Of a DNA stretch of 22,390 nt, positions 20,201 to 22,390 are shown piece by piece. The position numbers and the translations under genes are program-made. Numbering within the stretch: position 1 is the first letter of the stretch; each line of letters opens with the position of its first letter. The stretch covers positions 18,246 to 40,635 of the forward strand of contig QAXH01005498.1 of assembly GCA_004335635.1 (NCBI GenBank). Direction: 5' to 3'. Below the pieces are notes generated by a model. It ran no database searches and had not been told where the DNA came from. It saw only the letters and a program-made list of their open reading frames with translations. This stretch comes from Chloromonas sp. AAM2. Taxonomy: Eukaryota; Chlorophyta; Chlorophyceae; Chlamydomonadales; Chlamydomonadaceae.

Positions 20201-21958
20201 GTACCGCATGCATCCCGAGATCCGTACCTTTCCATCTGCGTTTTTCTACGACAATCAACTGCAAGACGCACCGCAAGTGAGCTTCTCTGTTCAAGCCACA
20301 CTGTTTAAATGAGCCCACCTGCTATGTACTCATAGCTCCTTTCATTTTAAGACAGACAGTGTATCCTAGCCTGACCTGGACATGACGCAACTCCAGTAAG
20401 ATTTTGACGCCCGGATTTTGTCAATTTTGTCGATTTGTCGATTTCGTCGATCTTGCAGCTACCTACTCGTCTAGCTGTCTATTAGCTTCAGCCAGGTCAG
20501 GATCTGAACCTACCTTGATGTCCGACTCGCCTCACTGTTCACTGGCGGTTTCTTGCATTGCTGATGTGTCACATGTCAGGTGACGTCCATGCAAACCCAT
20601 GCCTGCACATGACTCAGTCTACCTACCTAACAATGTAACTGATTACCTAACACGTCAACGTGTAACTAACGTTTCCTTCCAGATTTCAACGATTCTTTTC
20701 GCTACTGATGGTGCGTTCCAGCACTGTTGCATCACCCGCACACGACTTGCTGCCATGTGCTCAGGTTGTGACCATGCCGCCTGCACCCTTCTACGCTTCC
20801 GATTTGCTCAAGCCGTACGTCGTGTTCGATGTGCAGCACGGGAGAGAAGGGGCAGGTGAGGGGCAGGTGCGGGGCAGGTGCAGGGCAGGTGCGGCGCAGG
20901 TGCGGGGCAGGTGCGGGGCAGGTGCGGGGCAGGTGCGGGGCAGGTGCGGGGCAGGTGCGGGGCAGGGCCGAGTGGGTATACGCTGACTATAGGAAGCTGC
21001 ACAGGGGCAAGGGGTACAGATCCCTAAACTGTATGAAACTGTTTCAATTCTAGCTGTGGAAGTAATAATTGTTGGTACTGCTGGTATGAAAGTCCATTGC
21101 CCGTCTCTACTTCGGCAAGCTGTTTTGCTTGGGCAGTTCTCCTGACTGGCTGGAGGGCCATAACTTGTGAGAAGCGTTGCAGTGGTAGTTGCTTGTCTGC
21201 TTGATATTCTAGAGCAGGGTCAGCAAAGGCAGGACGAGGATATGGTGTCGTTAAGGGAACATGCTGGGGTATGTTTTGTGTTGTTTTGTTTTCGGTGTGT
21301 GGGTTAGGAAACTGGAACTCACGAGGAAGTGGTTCAAGGTGTAATTATATATATGTATAAATATGTATATGTGTGTGTGTATATATGTGTATGTATTAAT
21401 TGATTGCTTGAGGGGGAACCACATGCAACGCTCGCAAGACATGCAAGAGACGAGGTTGGATAACGTCCGTGTAACATGATGAGCCTACCACATTCACCGT
21501 GATGCCTTCAAGCATTAGAACGTATAACACAACCGTTTTTGTGTATCGTTCGCATCCGCGCGTCCCAGGGTTTGGCAACCGCTCCAAATGCAACGAGGCG
21601 GAGGCTAGGCTGGCAGCAGGACTGTTCTGGGAACTCAGGTGGGCTGACCCTGGCAGCTGAGGCACCTGAGCGGCGCCTGGCAGCTGAGGCGCCATACCAC
21701 CGTTGCCTCTAGTGCATGGCAGCACCGAGCTCCACTGATGCGCATCATCATCACTCCTTCCTTCCCCACAGGTGTGAGATGATGGATGCTCTCAAGGCGT
21801 GGCGAGCAGACCCCTCCCTCCCCGAACCCCCCCGCATTGAAGTGGGGGTGGTCACCCCCTATAAGAGCCAGCGGGATCTGCTCCGGGCGACGTTTTCCAG
21901 GCTGCTGGGGCAGCACGTGCTGGAGGAGGTCAAGATAGAAACGGTCGACTCATTTCAG
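8092..21958 (+). CDS. SEN1/senataxin-like superfamily 1B helicase, 18 exons, 3' end beyond window
   Basis: Exons: 8092-9069, 9851-9955, 10712-10798, 11145-11240, 11577-11654, 11976-12101, 13345-13491, 14207-14299, 14634-14693, 14900-15034, 15541-15630, 17465-17553, 17762-17855, 18185-18286, 20169-20276, 20765-20855, 21569-21638 and 21772-21958. All joins are GT-AG and phases agree throughout (about 912 codons). Motifs in order: YDLEQREAI (Q-like), GPPGTGKT (Walker A), VCAPSNAATDEL (Ia), IDEACQAAE (Walker B), GDPKQLPAT (III), QYRMHPEI, VGVVTPYKSQ and ETVDSFQ (start of motif V). The family uses ATP to move 5'-3' along RNA or DNA. SEN1/senataxin members act in the nucleus in transcription termination and R-loop removal. 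The order and the DEAC form with NAATDEL separate it from UPF1 proper, though UPF1-like relatives cannot be fully excluded. Motif VI, the C-terminus and the true 5' end are not in the model, and a small exon between 9069 and 9851 is possible. Confidence 0.93.
9171..9235 (+). CDS. Possible small helicase exon
   Basis: After gaaggcgag the frame reads SKADLFMRSTWPSVANS, which looks like protein and would follow the previous exon in phase 0. The acceptor is unusual because a better cag 8 bp upstream leads to a stop. No clear donor precedes the 15-bp array that starts at 9243, so the end is arbitrary. Confidence 0.3.
9243..9477. repeat. 15-bp minisatellite, 16 units
   Basis: The unit aggacattgccacat is repeated head to tail 16 times (the last degenerate), with one common variant (acgt for acat). 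Because 15 is a multiple of 3 and the unit has no stop, several frames on both strands stay open, which produces spurious ORFs. It lies in the intron region between helicase exons ending at 9069 and starting at 9851. Confidence 0.95.
9851..9955 (+). CDS. Helicase exon (pre-Q-motif segment)
   Basis: Acceptor caccatgcag, donor gtgggt; 35 codons in phase 0. It reads AMRELLDHHMGWHVISLGPL and VTHERECETLARVAQ, matching the family pattern of a Trp, a (S/G)SL-type turn and a T.RE...AL helix before the helicase core. Confidence 0.85.
10496..10748. repeat. 59-bp tandem array carrying a 3' splice site
   Basis: About 4.3 copies of a 59-bp unit containing ttgcatgcag, ggtagcaagggtcccatg and cagtctgttgcccatg. 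The last copy includes the acceptor and first 12 codons of the exon at 10712, so earlier copies repeat a splice acceptor plus exon start. Confidence 0.95.
10712..10798 (+). CDS. Helicase exon
   Basis: Acceptor gttgcatgcag and donor gtaaag; 29 codons in phase 0, reading GSKGPMRSLLPMLLDPSTAA and ending GHMAQ. It corresponds to the (L)LxP segment before the Q motif. The start was chosen because only this acceptor gives the phase needed after 9955. Confidence 0.75.
11145..11240 (+). CDS. Helicase exon with Q-like motif
   Basis: Acceptor tcggtttcag, donor gtaaga; 32 codons reading VWPDDFSSPELMARYGVWLA and ESYDLEQREAIM. LEQREAI occupies the place of the Q motif that contacts the ATP adenine in this superfamily. 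Confidence 0.9.
11577..11654 (+). CDS. Helicase exon leading into motif I
   Basis: Acceptor gcatacag, donor gtgagg; 26 codons in phase 0 ending LPFTLIQ, the strand directly before Walker A. Confidence 0.93.
11976..12101 (+). CDS. Helicase exon with motif I (Walker A)
   Basis: Acceptor ggtttcgcag, donor gtgggc; 42 codons. It begins GPPGTGKTHTVKGILNMWHV, the ATP phosphate-binding loop, followed by a helix with paired His and Arg residues and the end MLKNLQ. The intron before it splits the motif exactly at TLIQ|GPPGTGKT. Confidence 0.97.
12081..12202. repeat. Diverged copy of the Walker A exon's 3' end and donor
   Basis: The sequence from cgctatgctgaagactttgc at 12160 to gtgggctcacag resembles the exon end at 12081 (cgcatgctcaaaaacctac) and its gtgggcatgcag donor region, offset about 79 bp. 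The copy lies in the intron and keeps a donor-like caggtgggc. Confidence 0.6.
12618..12659. repeat. Inverted repeat (stem-loop)
   Basis: tctattagaat at 12618-12628 is the reverse complement of attctaataga at 12649-12659, giving an 11-bp stem with a 20-bp loop just left of the retrotransposon fragment. Confidence 0.8.
12661..12718. repeat. 14-bp tandem array (gcaatgcaccccag)
   Basis: About four copies of a 14-bp unit, with one c-to-t variant, directly precede the retrotransposon reading frame and run into it in frame. Confidence 0.9.
12700..13037 (+). mobile_element. 5'-truncated non-LTR (LINE-type) retrotransposon, 3' end of ORF2
   Basis: A frame ending at 13004 reads ISALLRTHRLRWLGHMGRMP, then VKRLLFATVPAPEGQQ, RRGPTLLEPWNRVASDAI and SWLNDCQARNSWRNIV. 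RLRWLGH..RM, the RGP....W..R...D pattern and W...CQ.R..WR are typical of the region after the reverse transcriptase domain in LINE ORF2 proteins. A short 3' sequence ends in a (tga)n-like tail (13021-13036), as such elements often do. The 5' part with endonuclease and reverse transcriptase is missing. A possible target-site duplication is gcaactag (12581-12588 and 13040-13047). It sits in a helicase intron in the sense direction. Confidence 0.85.
13121..13177 (+). pseudogene. Ghost copy of the motif Ia exon start
   Basis: Preceded by ataccctgcag, it reads ETCVAWGREPGACTCAFEL, against ETCVAWDRESRAFEL at the start of the true exon (13345). The acceptor is kept, there is a 6-bp insertion and no motif Ia follows. 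The same frame runs to a stop at 13223-13225. Confidence 0.8.
13208..13288. repeat. 27-bp tandem array, 3 units
   Basis: The unit cttacaccacctctgtagtc followed by acttgga repeats at 13208, 13235 and 13262, between the ghost exon and the true exon. Confidence 0.9.
13345..13491 (+). CDS. Helicase exon with motif Ia
   Basis: Acceptor cacgtgtgcag, donor gtaagt; 49 codons reading ETCVAWDRESRAFELLADLD, then PRVLVCAPSNAATDELCERI. The CAPSNAATDEL block is nearly invariant in SEN1/UPF1-like helicases and contacts the nucleic acid strand. Confidence 0.96.
14207..14299 (+). CDS. Helicase exon (VARVG segment)
   Basis: Acceptor ccctgtgcag, donor gtgagt; 31 codons reading EGFRDLNLNVTFPDVARVGS, then EDSSMADAVKD. 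PDVARVG is the family's strand after motif Ia. Confidence 0.92.
14352..14469 (+). pseudogene. Ghost tandem copy of the VARVG exon
   Basis: The sequence repeats 14234-14351 at an offset of 118 bp, covering exon and intron. It reads FPNVATVGSEDSSMADAVKD, but the donor has gcgggt where the true exon has gtgagt, and no AG acceptor precedes it. It is not in the model. Confidence 0.88.
14634..14693 (+). CDS. Helicase exon
   Basis: Acceptor gcgtgcgcag, donor gtaaga; 20 codons in phase 0 (VWIEARVKWYMNLSQPVFAQ), the start of the coiled 1C-type insertion. Confidence 0.88.
14900..15034 (+). CDS. Helicase exon (helical insertion)
   Basis: Acceptor cctgttcaacag, donor gtagag; 45 codons reading EFYRAEARLQHALGAMSALI and RKLDSYAARGQEGYLELAGA. 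It is helical and rich in Ala, Leu and charged residues, as expected for the long helices inserted in domain 1 of UPF1/SEN1 helicases. Confidence 0.9.
15111..15196 (+). pseudogene. Ghost copy of the helical-insertion exon's 3' half
   Basis: From attcgccgcag it reads ARGQEGYLELAG, repeating 14978 onward at an offset of 133 bp, then loses the frame similarity. It ends in tttacaggg where the true exon has ttacag and a donor. It is in the intron. Confidence 0.85.
15447..15555. repeat. Triplicated 3' splice-site region
   Basis: gtgtgatgtttggtttcccaggcag at 15476 and gtgtgatgtttggttttgcaggcac at 15520 are 44 bp apart, with a third, weaker copy (ggttttgcaggctcagcaca) from about 15447. Each has a pyrimidine tract and AG followed by gc...cgcacac. 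The last is the acceptor of the exon at 15541. Confidence 0.85.
15541..15630 (+). CDS. Helicase exon
   Basis: Acceptor ggttttgcag, donor gtgagc; 30 codons in phase 0 (AQRTRAELDRGRLGTVASLF, then APGHRVNERK). It belongs to the second half of the helical insertion. Confidence 0.88.
15688..15740 (+). pseudogene. Ghost copy of the preceding exon's 3' half
   Basis: ggcatggtgacgtccctctt and onward repeats 15580-15630 at an offset of 108 bp and reads GMVTSLFAPGQRVKER. The donor gt is replaced (aacgcggggca), so it cannot splice in the same way. Confidence 0.85.
15741..16467. other. Long intron sequence without recognised content
   Basis: Part of the 1.83-kb intron between exons ending at 15630 and starting at 17465. 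A + strand open frame at 15953-16210 has some protein-like composition but no recognised motif. The right end is a (tga)n microsatellite (16436-16463). Confidence 0.5.
16468..17192. mobile_element. Non-autonomous element with inverted-repeat ends (MITE-like), tentative
   Basis: The left end (gggggtaggc...gacccctaac, 16468-16502) and right end (gttaggggtc...gcctaccccc, 17157-17192) are reverse complements over the outer 10 and inner 10 bases, with a diverged middle. No coding capacity was seen. Inside are three degenerate units, marked by cacaatggcat at about 16729, 16908 and 17061. Both flanks are trinucleotide microsatellites, and agtartaatactaa occurs just outside each side (16401 and 17192). 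Confidence 0.55.
17193..17350. repeat. AT-rich trinucleotide and dinucleotide microsatellites
   Basis: (taa)n and related gataatgat repeats at 17193-17278, then an AT-rich stretch with tatatatat. The phrase ttatacgcttgcgtga occurs twice, at about 17287 and 17349. Confidence 0.9.
17358..17392 (+). pseudogene. Ghost copy of the motif II-proximal exon start
   Basis: gcgtgaggatctggaggtat matches gcgtgaggacctggaggtgt at 17467, offset 109 bp, then diverges. It lies in the intron just before the true exon. Confidence 0.8.
17465..17553 (+). CDS. Helicase exon before motif II
   Basis: Acceptor gcgtgatgcag, donor gtgaga. It reads MREDLEVSCMEAAELVFTTL, then SSTGRQVFS, ending in phase 2. A(E/D)(I/L)VFTTLSS.G is the hallmark strand before the Walker B motif in SEN1-type helicases. 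Confidence 0.95.
17762..17855 (+). CDS. Helicase exon with motif II (Walker B, DEAC)
   Basis: Acceptor cctgcttgtag, donor gtgaga. With the split Lys codon it reads FSKPFDAVLIDEACQAAEIA and LQPLVHGTDK. The DEAC acidic pair coordinates Mg-ATP and activates water; DEAx is the superfamily 1B pattern. Confidence 0.97.
18185..18286 (+). CDS. Helicase exon with motif III
   Basis: Acceptor ctgtgtgctcag, donor gtgggc; 34 codons in phase 0 reading VVLVGDPKQLPATLFSRSAK, ending RSLFERMAQ. GDPKQLPAT couples ATP hydrolysis to strand movement in the family. Confidence 0.97.
18560..19793 (+). pseudogene. Decayed intronless ORF of unknown origin inside a helicase intron
   Basis: Several + strand frames take over from one another without introns: KLRGVLKVPVWAKLLAFQNL before a stop near 18925, then PVSPLYQQLVKLPKLSVEPE, then LDALHQAAEAFTEQGQ...LGFGQDALDLRVLG (19003-19245), then MDSVSRTIRLENRRIISRHL on to RRAKGSA (to 19793). 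The changes of frame look like small indels in a once continuous protein of more than 300 residues, G/C-rich like real exons. I recognise no domain. It may be a transposase remnant or a processed pseudogene. The left limit is approximate, and terminal inverted repeats were not found. Confidence 0.55.
20169..20276 (+). CDS. Helicase exon with QYRMHPEI motif
   Basis: Acceptor tccgtttcag, donor gtgagc; 36 codons in phase 0 reading AGVPVKLLAVQYRMHPEIRT, then FPSAFFYDNQLQDAPQ. QYRMHP begins RecA domain 2 and is diagnostic of UPF1-like helicases. Confidence 0.97.
20765..20855 (+). CDS. Helicase exon (PYVVFDV segment)
   Basis: Acceptor atgtgctcag, donor gtgagg. It reads VVTMPPAPFYASDLLKPYVV, then FDVQHGREGA, ending in phase 1. 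The (K)PY.(V/F)FD(V/I)..GRE pattern is typical of the family at this place. The donor is the first unit of the 11-bp array that follows. Confidence 0.93.
20851..20966. repeat. 11-bp minisatellite (ggtgcggggca) starting at the exon's donor
   Basis: About ten units. Each contains gcaggtgcgg, which has the form of both an acceptor (gcag) and a donor (caggtg). The first unit is the real exon end and donor. Confidence 0.95.
21343..21400. repeat. AT/GT microsatellite
   Basis: Alternating tatatatg, tgtgtgtg and atatatgtgt sequence inside the 713-bp intron between exons ending at 20855 and starting at 21569. Confidence 0.9.
21569..21638 (+). CDS. Helicase exon (N..EA segment)
   Basis: Acceptor cgcgtcccag, donor gtgggc. 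With split codons it reads GFGNRSKCNEAEARLAAGLF, then WELR. The S..N..EA pattern precedes the DEAD-like helix of RecA domain 2. Both flanking splice phases match. Confidence 0.93.
21772..21958 (+). CDS. Helicase exon with VTPYKSQ and start of motif V
   Basis: Acceptor ccttccccacag, donor gttggt. It reads CEMMDALKAWRADPSLPEPP, then IEVGVVTPYKSQRDLLRATF and VKIETVDSFQ, ending in phase 0. TVDSFQ should be followed in the next exon by G.E.D and later by motif VI, both beyond the window. Confidence 0.96.
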
Positions 21959-22390
21959 GTTGGTGGCACTCCAATACGAACGGTTACTGTAAGACCTGAA
22001 ACTCTGAAATGAACTTTGCAGATTTGAAATTTGAATTACTGGTGGTTGGATGAAGCATGTCCCCCCATTCGTCTCAGGTGAACTAGTAACACGCGGTTGA
22101 TTGCAATTTTAGCATGGCAGCATGAAGGGTACTAGCAGGACCGATAGCGGCTTGAAAGTGAGTGAAGCTGTGCAGAAATTAGCATCACCGCTGGGCAAGG
22201 GAGCGCTCGCTTAGAAATGGATAAGGTGAGGCAATGGCAAGGTGAGGCAAGGTTCTGCTTGGTTCTGTGCTCCCTGACGTTGCTCTAGGGTTCCTGACGT
22301 CCCTGACCATTAAACACGTCCCTGACCATTAAACACGTGCCTGACCATTAAACACGTGCCTGACCATTAAACACGTGCCTGACCATAAAA
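21959..22390. other. Start of the next helicase intron
   Basis: After the donor at 21959 no further exon is seen before the window edge. The motif V continuation (G.E.D) is not present in any frame I could read. Confidence 0.6.
22299..22390. repeat. 19-bp tandem array cut by the window edge
   Basis: The unit cctgaccattaaacacgtg repeats nearly five times and continues to the edge of the window, within the last helicase intron. Confidence 0.95.

Noticed and set aside
20808..21002. Pro-rich minus-strand ORF (LPRTCPAPAP repeats)
   Set aside because: It is the 11-bp minisatellite read in antisense.
22299..22390. CRISPR-like regular repeats
   Set aside because: Units are head to tail with no unique spacers, in eukaryotic intron sequence.

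Overview
The window is nuclear DNA of a eukaryote. Its genes are split into short GT-AG exons, mostly 60-190 bp, with G/C-rich third codon positions, and the introns are full of minisatellites and decayed transposable elements. Together with the protein similarity of the main gene, this suggests a green alga of the Chlamydomonas/Haematococcus type. That placement is an inference; nothing here names a species. No rRNA, tRNA, CRISPR array or prokaryotic operon was seen.

Right two thirds (8092-21958, + strand): one gene for a superfamily 1B helicase of the SEN1/senataxin (UPF1-like) group. I could join 18 exons with consistent phases, giving about 912 codons. In order they carry an N-terminal low-complexity region, the FEPLL-type pre-helicase segment, motif I (GPPGTGKT), motif Ia (VCAPSNAATDEL), motif II (IDEACQAAE), motif III (GDPKQLPAT), the QYRMHPEI motif, the VTPYKSQ segment and the start of motif V (TVDSFQ). 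Motif VI and the C-terminus lie beyond the right edge. The first exon or exons are uncertain.

Left third (minus strand): a second intron-rich gene, read leftward from about 7073. Its exons join in phase over two long stretches (7073-5065 and 3922-2295) with a gap between. I do not recognise the protein. Three more minus-strand exon candidates (951-903, 772-693 and 140-1) are either its 3' part or another gene. The two genes are divergent, and about 0.4-1 kb between them (7074-8091) must hold their promoters.

The helicase introns contain a 5'-truncated non-LTR retrotransposon (about 12660-13037), a roughly 725 bp element with inverted-repeat ends (16468-17192), a decayed intronless ORF of unknown origin (about 18560-19793) and many tandem arrays.

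The most striking feature is a repeated pattern. At least six helicase exon edges have a diverged tandem copy in the neighbouring intron, often including the splice site, with offsets of 79, 108, 109, 118, 133 and 224 bp. Short arrays also multiply splice-site sequence (44, 59 and 11 bp units). Small duplications of the same kind sit at two exon edges on the minus strand. The introns appear to have grown by duplication across exon-intron boundaries, leaving ghost exons that could be cryptic or alternative exons.
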